Origin: VRUE01 sp963703235
GTDB taxonomy: Bacteria; Actinomycetota; Thermoleophilia; Solirubrobacterales; 70-9
NCBI GenBank assembly: GCA_963703235.1
Contig: OY969802.1
Location: 992,001-1,056,000, forward strand
DNA: 64,000 nucleotides
Reading direction: 5' to 3'
Each line of letters opens with the position of its first letter. Position 1 is the first letter of the stretch. This document shows, piece after piece, positions 1 to 7,333 of this stretch. The notes beneath the pieces were generated by a model. It saw only the letters and a program-made list of their open reading frames with translations, was not told where the DNA came from and ran no database searches. The position numbers and the translations under genes were made by a program.

Positions 1-278
1 AGCTCTGAAGCGACACGCTTTGGCCCCAGCCCAGGATGGCCCAGCGAGAAGGCGACGATCCGCTCCTCGACCATCTTCGAGAGCTGGTTGGGCATCCGCG
101 GCGCCCGCCGCTCCCTGGGCCGCAGCATCTCCAGACCGTGGCGGTCGACCGCTCGCTTCCAGGCGTAGTAGGTCGAGCGGTGCACCCCGAAGCGCCGGCA
201 GGCCTGCGCGACGCTTGTGCGGGCGGCCTCGGCGAAGAGGGCTTGGCGATAGCCGAACAGCACGTCATCCTTGGTCAT
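1..278 (-). CDS. IS481-type transposase, N-terminal part (cut by window edge)
   Basis: The reading frame starts at ATG 278 and runs off the left edge, giving about 92 residues. It begins MTKDDVLFGYRQALFAEAAR and continues with a helix-turn-helix (VAQACRRFGVHRSTYYAWKR) and a second helical segment ending HPGLGPKRVASEL. This is the layout of the DNA-binding half of IS481-family transposases; the DDE catalytic half would lie outside the window. A good ribosome site (AAAGGGAG) sits just before the start. Family membership is by recognition of the HTH pattern. Whether the element is complete cannot be judged. Confidence 0.7.
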   Translation of the reverse strand, partial: MTKDDVLFGYRQALFAEAARTSVAQACRRFGVHRSTYYAWKRAVDRHGLEMLRPRERRAPRMPNQLSKMVEERIVAFSLGHPGLGPKRVASE

Positions 279-334
279 GCGACTCCCTTTCTGAACTTCA
301 TTGGCGTGAAGCCAGGAGCCTGAGTCGCAGCGCG

Positions 335-368
335 GACAGCCCCCGACCCAGCTGGGTCGGGGGCTGTC
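335..368. repeat. Perfect 34-bp palindrome upstream of transposase
   Basis: Two 17-base arms (GACAGCCCCCGACCCAG and its exact complement) meet with no spacer. The palindrome lies between the divergent/outward flanks of the transposase (start 278) and the metallopeptidase 3' end (428). It could be a bidirectional terminator protecting the transposase from outside transcription, or part of the insertion-sequence end. No T-tract follows, so a terminator role is not certain. Confidence 0.55.
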
Positions 369-427
369 TCGCTTGAAGGGCTATCGACCTCCCGGGAAGT
401 GTCGGGAGAACTTGGAGTCAGCGCACC

Positions 428-757
428 TTAGAGGCCGAGGCCGCCGACTCCCCGCTCGTCCCAGCCGAGATGGTGCGCCAGCTCATGGCGCAGGGTTCGC
501 TCCACCTGCCGCCCCAGCAGCTCGCGATCGTGGCCGAAGTCGCGCTCGAGCGTGTCGCGGTAGATGACGATCCGGTCCTCGTACCCTTCTCGCGCGACCC
601 CGTCGCCGAAGTACTGGCCGTAAGCGCGATCCTCGATCCCACGATCGGAGACGACGACCGGCACCTTCTCCAGCAGCTTCTGGAAGTCCTCGGGAAGGGC
701 GTCGATCGCATCGGCGACCAGGGCTTCGAATTCGTCTGGCTCGGATTTGTTTCCCAC
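428..757 (-). CDS. Small zincin-like metallopeptidase (DUF1025/PF06262 type)
   Basis: A 109-residue protein with the zinc-protease signature HELAHH near its C terminus (about residues 91-96), preceded by an RIVIYRDTLERDF segment. This matches the compact possible-zinc-metallopeptidase family of about 110-130 residues common in actinobacteria, whose substrate is unknown. The two His and the Glu of HExxH are intact, so it may be active. No signal peptide is seen, so it is probably cytoplasmic. It is divergent from the GGDEF/HD-GYP gene, with about 100 bp between the two starts. Confidence 0.75.
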   Translation of the reverse strand: MGNKSEPDEFEALVADAIDALPEDFQKLLEKVPVVVSDRGIEDRAYGQYFGDGVAREGYEDRIVIYRDTLERDFGHDRELLGRQVERTLRHELAHHLGWDERGVGGLGL

Positions 758-857
758 GAATTGAGGGTACGCGGTGGCTTTGCGAGAAATCCGCCAACAT
801 TTCGACCAATCGTCCGCAGCTCTTGCAAATCGGGCGATCGGTGCCGATCAGAAAATC

Positions 858-2144
858 ATGTCGAGCCTTGGCTGGCGAATTTGGGATGCCGTCGTCGGGC
901 CGAGCGGCTGGCGCTCGGTGATCGGGCCGCTCGTCTTCGCGCTGCTGGGCATCGTCCTTCTTATCTACAACCATCTCAATCAGCGCGTCACCGACGTCAT
1001 CTTCTGGCTGACTCTGGGCCTGATCGTCACTGTCTTCGCGCGGATGCTGGAAACCAACCGCCGGCAATCGCAGGCGCTGGAGGAACAGGCGCACGAGGCT
1101 CTCAACGACCGCGTCACGGGCCTCCCCAATCGCCGCCAGCTCGACGCCGACATAGAGGCGATGACCGCCAGGCCCGGCGAGCGTCGGGTGCTGGTCTTGC
1201 TTGAGCTGGAGGGCCTGCAGACCTACGGCGATCGCCTTGGCTACGCGGCCGGCGATGAGCTGCTGCGGCACTCGGCGCGGAACCTGGTCGAGGCGACCCT
1301 GCCGCTGGGAGGAGTTGCGTACCGCTTCGGAACGGCTCGCCTGGCTGCGCTCGTGCCGTACGACGAGCGCCGGCGCGGCGAGGTGATCCTGGCTGTCACC
1401 GATTCGCTGCGCGATCAGGACGCCGATCCGGCGATCGGCCGCTCCTACGGCGAGGTCGCGATTCCCGACGAGGCGGCGGACGCCGAAGTCGCCTTTCAGC
1501 TCGCCGGGCAGCGATTGGAGGCGCACCGCCAGCGGCAGCATCGCTCCGCCCGGCGTCAAGCGCACGCCGTGCTGATGGCGGCCCTCAGCGCGCGCCGGCC
1601 CGAGCTGCGCGATCACCTGCGCACCGTCGCCTACCGGGCGATCTCACTGGCAAGGCGCCTCGACATGGGAATCGCGGAGATCGACGACGTCGCGCTGGCG
1701 GCCGAGCTGCAGGACGTCGGCCTGCTTGCCGTGCCAGAAGCGGTACTCGAGAAGGAAGCGCCCCTCAGCGAGGCCGAGACCGCGATGGTCCACAGCCATA
1801 CCGCCGAGGGCGAGCGGATCATCGCCGCGGCGCCGGGGCTGGCCTCGGTGGCAGGCTTGGTCCGCTCCAGCGCCGAGCGCTACGACGGCAGCGGCTACCC
1901 GGACGGGCTCGCCGGCGAGGCGATACCTCTTGGGGCCCGCATCATCGCCGTCGCGGTGGCCTTTGCGGCCTTGACCGCCCAGCGGCCCTACCGTCCGGCT
2001 CTGAGCCCGAGCGAGACCCTGGCCGAGCTGCGGCGTTGCTCCGGCAGCCAGTTCGACCCGCGCGTGGTCGAGGCCCTCGGCCAGGATCTGGCCGAGGAGG
2101 CGGCGCCGGTCGGCCCCGACACCGCCGTCAGCACGCCTGTCTAG
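858..2144 (+). CDS. Membrane protein with degenerate GGDEF and HD-GYP domains
   Basis: A 428-residue protein with two N-terminal membrane helices (about residues 20-36 and 45-62), then a GGDEF-like domain (about 85-220) and an HD-GYP-like domain (about 250-410). In the GGDEF domain the signature loop is replaced by YRFGTARLAALVP. In the HD-GYP domain the usual HD pair reads QD (LAAELQDVG), the HHE-type metal site reads SSAE and the usual ADAFDA segment reads AVAFAA, while DGSGYPDGL and IPLGARI survive. Both catalytic sites therefore look dead, suggesting a c-di-GMP sensor or scaffold rather than a cyclase or phosphodiesterase. Start chosen at ATG 858; an in-frame GTG at 774 would add 28 residues. 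Its stop overlaps the convergent gene's stop. Confidence 0.72.
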   Translation: MSSLGWRIWDAVVGPSGWRSVIGPLVFALLGIVLLIYNHLNQRVTDVIFWLTLGLIVTVFARMLETNRRQSQALEEQAHEALNDRVTGLPNRRQLDADIEAMTARPGERRVLVLLELEGLQTYGDRLGYAAGDELLRHSARNLVEATLPLGGVAYRFGTARLAALVPYDERRRGEVILAVTDSLRDQDADPAIGRSYGEVAIPDEAADAEVAFQLAGQRLEAHRQRQHRSARRQAHAVLMAALSARRPELRDHLRTVAYRAISLARRLDMGIAEIDDVALAAELQDVGLLAVPEAVLEKEAPLSEAETAMVHSHTAEGERIIAAAPGLASVAGLVRSSAERYDGSGYPDGLAGEAIPLGARIIAVAVAFAALTAQRPYRPALSPSETLAELRRCSGSQFDPRVVEALGQDLAEEAAPVGPDTAVSTPV

Positions 2145-2530
2145 GGCGAGTACCGGTCCACTTCTTCTTCGGCCTTTTCGATTCCCTCTTCGGCTTCCTT
2201 GGTGGCGTCGTCGACCTTGCCTTCCGCTTCAGCCTTGCGCTTGCTCGCTTCTTCTTCGGCCTGTTGGACGCCCTTGCTCACTTCGCCCTTGCCGCTTTCG
2301 ACGCCTTCCTCTGCCTGTTCGGCTCCTTCTTCAAGCCCCTGCTTTGCCTGGTTCGCGCCTTTTTCGAGGCCCTGCTTGGCTTCGTCGAGGCCCTGTTCGA
2401 TGCGATCCTGCGCCTCGCTCGTATCGTTGTCGCTGTCCCCGCAACCGACCCAGGCGATACCTGCGACCCCGATCGCCAGCACGACTGCAATCGCCCGCAC
2501 CCAGCTTCGCTTCAGACCGTCTTCGGACAC
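2141..2530 (-). CDS. Putative lipoprotein with 11-residue (hendecad) repeats
   Basis: A 129-residue protein starting at GTG 2530, chosen because GAGAGGAG lies just upstream. A hydrophobic N-terminal segment (AIAVVLAIGVAGIAWVGC) ends in a Cys that could be lipidated, though the residue at -3 (Trp) makes the lipobox atypical. The rest consists of about seven consecutive 11-residue repeats, for example AKQGLEKGANQ, AKQGLEEGAEQ, AEEGVESGKGE, VSKGVQQAEEE. This charged hendecad pattern resembles group-3 LEA or apolipoprotein helices, which bind membranes or fold on drying. Function is unknown. It is the last gene before the convergent GGDEF/HD-GYP stop. Confidence 0.6.
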   Translation of the reverse strand: MSEDGLKRSWVRAIAVVLAIGVAGIAWVGCGDSDNDTSEAQDRIEQGLDEAKQGLEKGANQAKQGLEEGAEQAEEGVESGKGEVSKGVQQAEEEASKRKAEAEGKVDDATKEAEEGIEKAEEEVDRYSP

Positions 2531-2613
2531 AACCGCTCCTCTCGTCTCGTCACCTGACACCACGCTTACCCGATCTTCGCATCCGAGCGCGACGACGACC
2601 ACTCCGTCGCTCC

Positions 2614-2619
2614 TAAGAT
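2614..2619 (+). promoter_or_regulatory. Probable -10 box (TAAGAT) of a leaderless transcript
   Basis: TAAGAT ends six bases before the GTG start of the PhzF-like gene and there is no convincing ribosome site between. A TANNNT box 6-8 bases from the start codon is the arrangement of leaderless actinobacterial messages. The same geometry recurs before other genes in the window. Confidence 0.4.
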
Positions 2620-2625
2620 CGGAGC

Positions 2626-3291
2626 GTGCCCGAGCTCCACGTCCTCCGCGTCTTCGTCAACGAGGACCGCGAATGGGGCAACGCGCTCGGAGTCGTCCTC
2701 GAAGGCTCGGCGGTAGCGGAGGACGACCGGCAGCGCATGGCGGCCGAGCTCGGCTTCAGCGAGACGGTCTTCGTCGAGGACCGCGAGGCGGGTCGGATCC
2801 GCATCCACACCCCGGCTGTGGAGCTGCCATTCGCGGGCCATCCGACCGTCGGCACGGCCTGGCTGCTGGCGCAACTCGGAGAGCCCGTGGCGACACTGCA
2901 GCCACCGGCGGGCGAGGTGGCGGTTCGGTTCGCCGACGGGGTCACCTGGATCGCCGCCCGGCCCGAGTGGTCGCCGCGGTTCGATTACCGGCAGCTGGCC
3001 AGCCCCGCCGAGGTGCGCGCGCTTGGCGGTCCCAGCAGCGCCGAGGACGTCTACGCCTGGGCCTGGATCGACGGGGCCGCGGGAACGATTCGCGCCCGCT
3101 CGTTCGTGCCTGGCGCGGGCATCGTCGAGGACGAGGCCACCGGGTCGGCGGCTTTGACGCTCTGCGCTCAACTCGGCCGCCCGATCGCGGTTCACCAAGG
3201 CCACGGATCGGTTCTGCTGGCCCAGCCCACGGTTGAGGGCTGGGCCGAAGTCGGCGGCCGGGTCGTTCTCGACGAGGTGCGAGAACGCTGA
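2626..3291 (+). CDS. PhzF-family isomerase/epimerase-like protein
   Basis: A 221-residue protein of the PhzF fold (diaminopimelate-epimerase-like). Recognisable family blocks are the active-site region FSETVFVE, the segment ELPFAGHPTVGTAWLL and the late block EDEATGSAALTLC. PhzF proteins isomerise small metabolites; most genomic copies have no known substrate. No phenazine genes are near, so a phenazine role is not supported. It is somewhat shorter than the usual 260-290 residues. It is divergent from the hendecad lipoprotein; the GTG start follows a likely leaderless promoter. Confidence 0.85.
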   Translation: MPELHVLRVFVNEDREWGNALGVVLEGSAVAEDDRQRMAAELGFSETVFVEDREAGRIRIHTPAVELPFAGHPTVGTAWLLAQLGEPVATLQPPAGEVAVRFADGVTWIAARPEWSPRFDYRQLASPAEVRALGGPSSAEDVYAWAWIDGAAGTIRARSFVPGAGIVEDEATGSAALTLCAQLGRPIAVHQGHGSVLLAQPTVEGWAEVGGRVVLDEVRER

Positions 3292-3324
3292 GCCCGGCGG
3301 TGAGCGCGATGCCCCAGCGGCCGG

Positions 3325-3705
3325 CTAAGCCTCGGTGGGTTCCATCGGGTGCAACTCGCCCTTGAGTAGAGCCTCGGTGCGCAGATGCCCGATCGCCTGG
3401 TACTCGGCGGAGCCGATCATGTCGAGGAAGGCCTGCCGGCTGGGATACTCGACCAGGACGACGAGGTCCCACGAGTCCTCGCCCAGCAGCACAGAGGCAG
3501 GCTGACCGAGGAAGACGATCCGACCCCCCGCTTTCTCGAGCAGAGGCGCGACAGCGGCTCCGTATTCCTCGTACCGCTCGCGGCCACCCTCGGGACGGAA
3601 GGCGAGCAGGTTTAACATCACCACCGGGTCGCTCTCGCCCGCTCGCCCGGCGAAAGCTGCAAACCCCTCCTGGCTCAGCTGCTCGGCCTCGGTCACAGTG
3701 TCCAT
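3325..3705 (-). CDS. DUF1330 family protein
   Basis: A 126-residue protein starting at ATG 3705 (MDTVTEAEQLS). The core VVMLNLLAFRPEGGRERYEEYG, then LLEKAGGRIVFLGQPASVLLG and VVLVEYPSRQAFLDMIGSAEYQA follow the dimeric alpha/beta-barrel DUF1330 pattern. The family is uncharacterised and may act on small molecules. The frame stays open upstream to 3939, but that part has no family features. It is convergent with the PhzF-like gene, 33 bases apart. Confidence 0.8.
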   Translation of the reverse strand: MDTVTEAEQLSQEGFAAFAGRAGESDPVVMLNLLAFRPEGGRERYEEYGAAVAPLLEKAGGRIVFLGQPASVLLGEDSWDLVVLVEYPSRQAFLDMIGSAEYQAIGHLRTEALLKGELHPMEPTEA

Positions 3706-3851
3706 CCGAGCCTCACGAGTCCCGTCTCCCACAGTCCGGCAAGCATAGAGATGAGCCTTGCGCCGCGCCGCAACAATTGGTTGGGCGGCGGTTTGAGCAT
3801 TCAAACCATCCCCGGAGACCGCAGAGCCGGGTCGACCAAGGAGGCAACTTG

Positions 3852-4897
3852 ATGAGGTGTCGACAGCGACACGAAGGCGGCGACACGGCCACTGTGGCCG
3901 TGAGACAGGGCGCGCTGGGCCGATTTGCCGTTCTGGCAATCGCCGCGACGAGCGCCTGGGCGCTACTGGCGTGCACGGTCGCGCAAGCCGCGACGATCAC
4001 CGTCGGGAGCGTTCTGCCGCCGGGCTCTGTCGCCACCGAATTCGGACAGGTGCAGACCCAGTTCAACACCGCGCTGCCGGAGAAAGGCGCCAACCTGGTC
4101 TCGCCGGTGACCGGCACGATCGTGCGCTGGCGCGTACAGAACGCCGAAGGGGGCCCCTTCTACCTGCGGGTCCTGCGGCCGAACGGCTCGGGGGCGTACA
4201 CCGCGGTCGGCGCCAGCAACCCGGCGACGCCGTCGGGCCTCGGAGTCCAGACCTTCACGGCCAACCTGCCGATCCGCGCCGGCGACCTGATCGGAGTCGA
4301 CCCGACCAACAACGGCGACAAAATCGGGGTCGCCGAAGTGCCGGGCGCGAGCTTCGGCTTCATCTTCCCGCCGCCCTTCGACGCGGCGACCGTAGCCCCA
4401 AGCGGCACGGTTGCGGGCAAAGAGATCCTGCTCAACGCCGAAGTCCAGCCGGCCCCCGCGATCACCTCGATCGCCCCCAGGCGCGGTCCGGTCACCGGCG
4501 GCACCAAAGTGACGATCACCGGCACGGACCTGACCGCGGCAAGCGCCGTCAAGTTCGGCGCCACCGCGGCGACCGGCTTCACGGTCGATTCGGAAACTCA
4601 GATAACCGCCATCGCCCCGCGAAGCAAAAAGGCGGTTCGGTCGACGTCACCGTGACCACTCTGGCCGGCACCAGCCCGACGGTCAGGAACGATCGATTCA
4701 CCTACGAGGGCTGCGTCGTCCCCAAGCTCAAGGGCAAAGGGCTGAAACCAGCCAAGAAAGCCATCCGCCGTGCCGACTGCAAAGTCGGCGCCGTCAAATA
4801 CCGCAAAGGAAAACCGGGCAAGGTGGTCCGCCAGAACCCGCAACCCGGCAAAGTCCTGGCTCCGGGCGCCAAAGTGAAGCTCACCGTAGGTAAGTAG
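3852..4897 (+). pseudogene. Secreted IPT/TIG-PASTA protein, interrupted by a -1 frameshift
   Basis: ATG 3852 follows a strong AGGAGG site. A signal peptide ends near the alanines after LLACTVAQA. A beta-rich region follows, then an IPT/TIG domain (ITSIAPRRGPVTGGTKVTITGTDL) from about residue 205. The frame breaks near 4624-4632 at AGC AAA AAG; the -1 frame continues with GGSVDVTVTTLAGTSPTVRN and a C-terminal PASTA domain (VPKLKGKGLKPAKKAIR to VKLTVGK). One extra A in the A5 run would restore a single 348-residue protein. Predicted role: cell-surface, possibly peptidoglycan-binding. The shift may be a consensus error, true decay or, less likely, programmed slippage. Confidence 0.75.
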
Positions 4898-4908
4898 GAG
4901 CTCTGTCT

Positions 4909-4939
4909 CCGGGGTGCCGCCGACTCGGCGGCACCCCGG
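4909..4939 (+). terminator. Strong hairpin after the IPT-PASTA gene
   Basis: A 14-bp perfect G+C-rich stem (CCGGGGTGCCGCCG with its complement) and a 3-base loop lie 11 bases past the stop codon. There is no U-tract. This is typical of actinobacterial intrinsic-like terminators. Confidence 0.65.
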
Positions 4940-4977
4940 GCCCAGTCCAGGGTCTTGAACTTGCCGTCGCGGCACTT

Positions 4978-5132
4978 CTATGGGGCGGGCAGGACTCGAA
5001 CCTGCGACCGACGGATTATGAGTCGCGCCGGAAGCTGTCCATGGAGCCGAATCTGGCCCGATAGAGCGAATCACGTCCAAGGAGTTCGGCTGAGTTCGGT
5101 GGAGTCGGGGACCAATTTCGGGACCAAGTTTT
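4978..5132. repeat. Attachment-site repeat, copy 1 (tRNA 3' half plus integrase tail)
   Basis: This segment begins with the 3' half of the CAT tRNA at 9208-9281 (minus orientation, from its 3' end through the anticodon loop) and then continues with about 108 bases of non-tRNA sequence. Copy 2 at 6161-6312 matches it over 152 bases with one visible difference. Copy 3 at 8086-8222 is shorter and more diverged. The tRNA part is what site-specific integrases leave at the far end of an element inserted 3' of a tRNA gene. This copy is the outermost and would mark the junction with the chromosome. Confidence 0.8.
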
Positions 5133-5214
5133 CGGCGACCCTTTCAGACCAGGCCAGCTCGTCGTCCTTCTCGGCGACGGCGTGCTGAGAAACGTTCTCC
5201 CTCCGCTTCGGCGA
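5071..5214 (-). pseudogene. C-terminal remnant of a tyrosine integrase
   Basis: The minus-strand frame reads RRENVSQHAVAEKDDELAWS, then a tail AENLVPKLVPDSTEL and a stop at 5071. The pattern QHAVAEKDDELA resembles the segment around and after the catalytic Tyr of tyrosine recombinases ([YxH]-A-x-x-x-[DE]). The same AENLVPKLVPDSTEL tail survives in copy 3 (near 8180-8225) beside the same tRNA fragment. No catalytic core remains. The identification is inference from a short tail and its position next to attachment repeats. Confidence 0.5.
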
Positions 5215-5215
5215 A

Positions 5216-5569
5216 CTACGCGGCGATTGGATGGCCGCCCGAGTCGCGCGCCTCGATATGAGCGCGAGGCGGCAGCTGCAAGGTCCCCTGGTCAAGTCGC
5301 TTGAAGCGAAGCAGGAGCGCCGCAACAGCGCGCGACCAGCGCGCGAAGCCATGCGCTTGCTCAGGCTGAACGAGAAGCTCGTGTCCATCGGCGTAGACGA
5401 TCACGACGGGATCGCCGTCGAACAACGCACGGGTCGCCATCTCCCCTTGATGGGGATTGTCGGCCGAGATGAAGTGCGCTCGATTGGGGTAGCGAGCGGC
5501 CATGCCTTCATCTTCGATGCCGGCGAGAACCCTCTCGGTCGCGGGATCGATATTGGCGTCGTGACTCAT
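5216..5569 (-). CDS. Small unknown protein (family A, long form)
   Basis: A 117-residue protein starting at ATG 5569 (MSHDANIDPATERVLAG). Its core ARYPNRAHFISADNPHQGE...GDPVVIVYADGHELLV aligns by eye with the 71-residue protein at 5926-6141 (RYPEGTTFIAADQEGF...HRPVAIFFPNGDEIV), so the two are diverged members of one family. No known domain is recognised. The start overlaps the upstream small gene's stop (ATGA), indicating co-expression. It lies inside the first module bounded by attachment repeats. The C-terminal 40 residues are extra compared with the short form. Confidence 0.55.
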   Translation of the reverse strand: MSHDANIDPATERVLAGIEDEGMAARYPNRAHFISADNPHQGEMATRALFDGDPVVIVYADGHELLVQPEQAHGFARWSRAVAALLLRFKRLDQGTLQLPPRAHIEARDSGGHPIAA

Positions 5570-5724
5570 GACTCCCGCCATTGTCTCACGATCTCCGGAG
5601 CCTCCGTCTTGGCTTTCCTGATTGCCGCCGCCATCGCCTCGTTGGAGGAGCTGAACTCCAGAATGGCCGGCGCCTGCTTTCCACCAGCCCGCGTGTACTC
5701 GTGCTCGTGGTGCTCATCGACCAC
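5566..5724 (-). CDS. 52-residue unknown protein, first gene of a two-gene operon
   Basis: The frame from GTG 5724 reads VVDEHHEHEYTRAGGKQAPA, then ILEFSSSNEAMAAAIRKAKT, and ends at 5566. Its stop overlaps the next start by four bases (ATGA), a strong coding hint for so short a frame. The acidic/His-rich start and helical C terminus are not recognised. The frame is open to 5772, so a longer form with a non-standard start is possible. The segment YTRAG recurs as FTRAG near the start of the 5926-6141 protein, hinting that the long and short systems are rearranged versions of each other. Confidence 0.45.
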   Translation of the reverse strand: MVDEHHEHEYTRAGGKQAPAILEFSSSNEAMAAAIRKAKTEAPEIVRQWRES

Positions 5725-5856
5725 ATCGGCGTTGCGGCGGAGGGGCGCTGCGCCGATACCGGATGCGGATACCTAGCTCCACATCAATGGAGATCTCTCG
5801 CTCTGTCGGGACCACAGACAGAGGCTTTCAAAGCCTCCGGCGCGAAATGGGGGCGA

Positions 5857-5893
5857 TGAGCCCTCTACCATCAAGGCGACGAGAAGCACGCCA
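5857..5893 (+). repeat. 37-bp remnant of a DUF4160/DUF2442 gene junction
   Basis: The segment TGAGCCCTCTACCAT... to GAGAAGCACGCCA matches 8552-8588, where it spans the stop of the DUF4160 gene and the start of the DUF2442 gene, with a handful of differences. No coding frame for either protein survives here. It shows that a second copy of that gene pair once existed in the first module. Confidence 0.6.
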
Positions 5894-5925
5894 CTATTGA
5901 TCAACCACTGAAAAGCGATCGCTTC

Positions 5926-6141
5926 ATGGAAAAGCTGGAGCGCAGCAAATTTACCCGAGCCGGAGAAGTCGCAAACGAGCGACTGGTCGAGGCCGTGCTC
6001 GATCCTGACCGCTATCCCGAGGGAACCACTTTCATCGCCGCTGACCAGGAGGGCTTCGACTCGATCCTTGCTGAAGCAATGGCAGAGCATCGGCCGGTCG
6101 CAATCTTCTTCCCCAACGGTGACGAGATCGTCACCGCCTGA
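5926..6141 (+). CDS. Small unknown protein (family A, short form)
   Basis: A 71-residue protein (MEKLERSKFTRAGEVANERL...) with the block RYPEGTTFIAADQEGFDSIL and HRPVAIFFPNGDEIV, shared in diverged form with the gene at 5216-5569 on the other strand. No ribosome site is obvious before ATG 5926. No known domain, signal peptide or membrane helix is seen. It is the last gene before attachment repeat copy 2. Coding status rests on the similarity to its neighbour. Confidence 0.6.
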   Translation: MEKLERSKFTRAGEVANERLVEAVLDPDRYPEGTTFIAADQEGFDSILAEAMAEHRPVAIFFPNGDEIVTA

Positions 6142-6160
6142 GCGCCCATCTCCCTCTTCC

Positions 6161-6312
6161 CTATGGGGCGGGCAGGACTCGAACCTGCGACCGACGGATT
6201 ATGAGTCGCGCCGGAAGCTGTCCATGGAGCCGAATCTGGCCCGATAGAGCGAATCACGTCCAAGGAGTTCGTCTGAGTTCGGTGGAGTCGGGGACCAATT
6301 TCGGGACCAAGT
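6161..6312. repeat. Attachment-site repeat, copy 2
   Basis: 152 bases, nearly identical to 4978-5129 (one visible difference, G to T in the GAGTTCGNCTGAG part). It again starts with the 3' half of the CAT tRNA. The match ends at GGGACCAAGT, after which the flanking sequence of copies 1 and 2 is unrelated. The near identity implies recent duplication or gene conversion between copies. Confidence 0.8.
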
Positions 6313-6330
6313 GAACCCTTCGACCCCTGC

Positions 6331-7272
6331 CTAGGGCAGATCGAGCAACTCCAGGCTGAGGAGGTCGCCAACGAACTGCTCGAGAGGCGCCGCCCGGCTG
6401 TTGACTTCCTCCCTCGTCGGCCTTGGGAAATGCCCATGGAAGAGGCGGCTGCGAAGTGTGTAACAGCTCGTAAAGAAATCGTCGGGTAGTTCATTCAAAT
6501 ATCGCCGGTCGCCCAAGCGGTTCGCCAGCTTGCGGCCAGCTTGGCCAATCGATTCTTCCCGTACCCAACACAGGGTGCCGATGATTGAATTGATTTCTTT
6601 CGACGGAAGATCAGATTCCCGAGTCTCGGCGATGAGACAATCCACGTGGTTACGAATGGCATCCGGTCGCGGTTCAGGCTGAATTAGGGTCTCGACCGCC
6701 ATCATCAGCATGGCGAAACGGGCGTCGGCCGAGGACTCTGAGAACGACGCGCTATACAAGTCGTAGGCCAATCCTTCTTTAGCTCCCATCACCAGGCCAC
6801 GCTCAAGGGCCGCTGCTAGGGCAGCGAGCAGTCGATCCGTATTCCTTCCGACACTGATACCGCCGACGTCGATCCTTGCGAACCGGGCTGGCGGTTCGCA
6901 CTCAAAGACAGAAATTCCATGCACATCGTTCAGAACGCGCTGGCCGGTATCCCCTTCCAGCCATTTCAGTCCGTGCGTCGTAAGCGCGCTCGTTGGCGCT
7001 CTCCCTCCGAAGTCAGCCCCAATGTTTACCCGGGAAAAGGCCTTTTGGAGAATCCCTTTCCAGCGCTGCGCAGCCTCTTCCGCTTCAGCCTCCGTATCAA
7101 ATGGCCGACCGAGAAGCACGAGGTCTGTCGCATCCTTGAGTTGGGTGTCCTCGCCTCGCGGCTTGAGCCTGATCTCCTTGCCTTCCACTGGATCACCGAT
7201 GACCAGATGGTCTGCCGAGGAAGCAATCGTTACCCGCGCACCAAGCCGAAAGCGAATGCGAAAGCAGATCAT
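6331..7272 (-). CDS. Apea-like HEPN domain protein
   Basis: A 313-residue protein. The C-terminal half carries the HEPN pattern of Apea-type abortive-infection-associated proteins: a helix FAMLMMAVETLI, then TLCWVREESIG and the RNase-type R-x4-H motif RSRLFHG (about residues 274-279). HEPN proteins are typically metal-independent RNases used in defence or toxin systems. The N-terminal half is unrecognised and may be a sensor. It lies in the middle module with an MNT/HEPN pair, on the same strand and 62 bases past that pair's end. Lower G+C and weaker codon bias than neighbouring core genes fit acquired DNA. Confidence 0.65.
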   Translation of the reverse strand: MICFRIRFRLGARVTIASSADHLVIGDPVEGKEIRLKPRGEDTQLKDATDLVLLGRPFDTEAEAEEAAQRWKGILQKAFSRVNIGADFGGRAPTSALTTHGLKWLEGDTGQRVLNDVHGISVFECEPPARFARIDVGGISVGRNTDRLLAALAAALERGLVMGAKEGLAYDLYSASFSESSADARFAMLMMAVETLIQPEPRPDAIRNHVDCLIAETRESDLPSKEINSIIGTLCWVREESIGQAGRKLANRLGDRRYLNELPDDFFTSCYTLRSRLFHGHFPRPTREEVNSRAAPLEQFVGDLLSLELLDLP

Positions 7273-7333
7273 CGAGATTATTGGAACAGATCGCTGGAAG
7301 TTTTTGGACTAGCCTCCGAGATTCGACGACGAG

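Noticed and set aside
4955..5188. Open frame containing GAGRTRTCDRRIM
   Set aside because: This is the antisense translation of the tRNA 3' half in the attachment repeat, not a gene.
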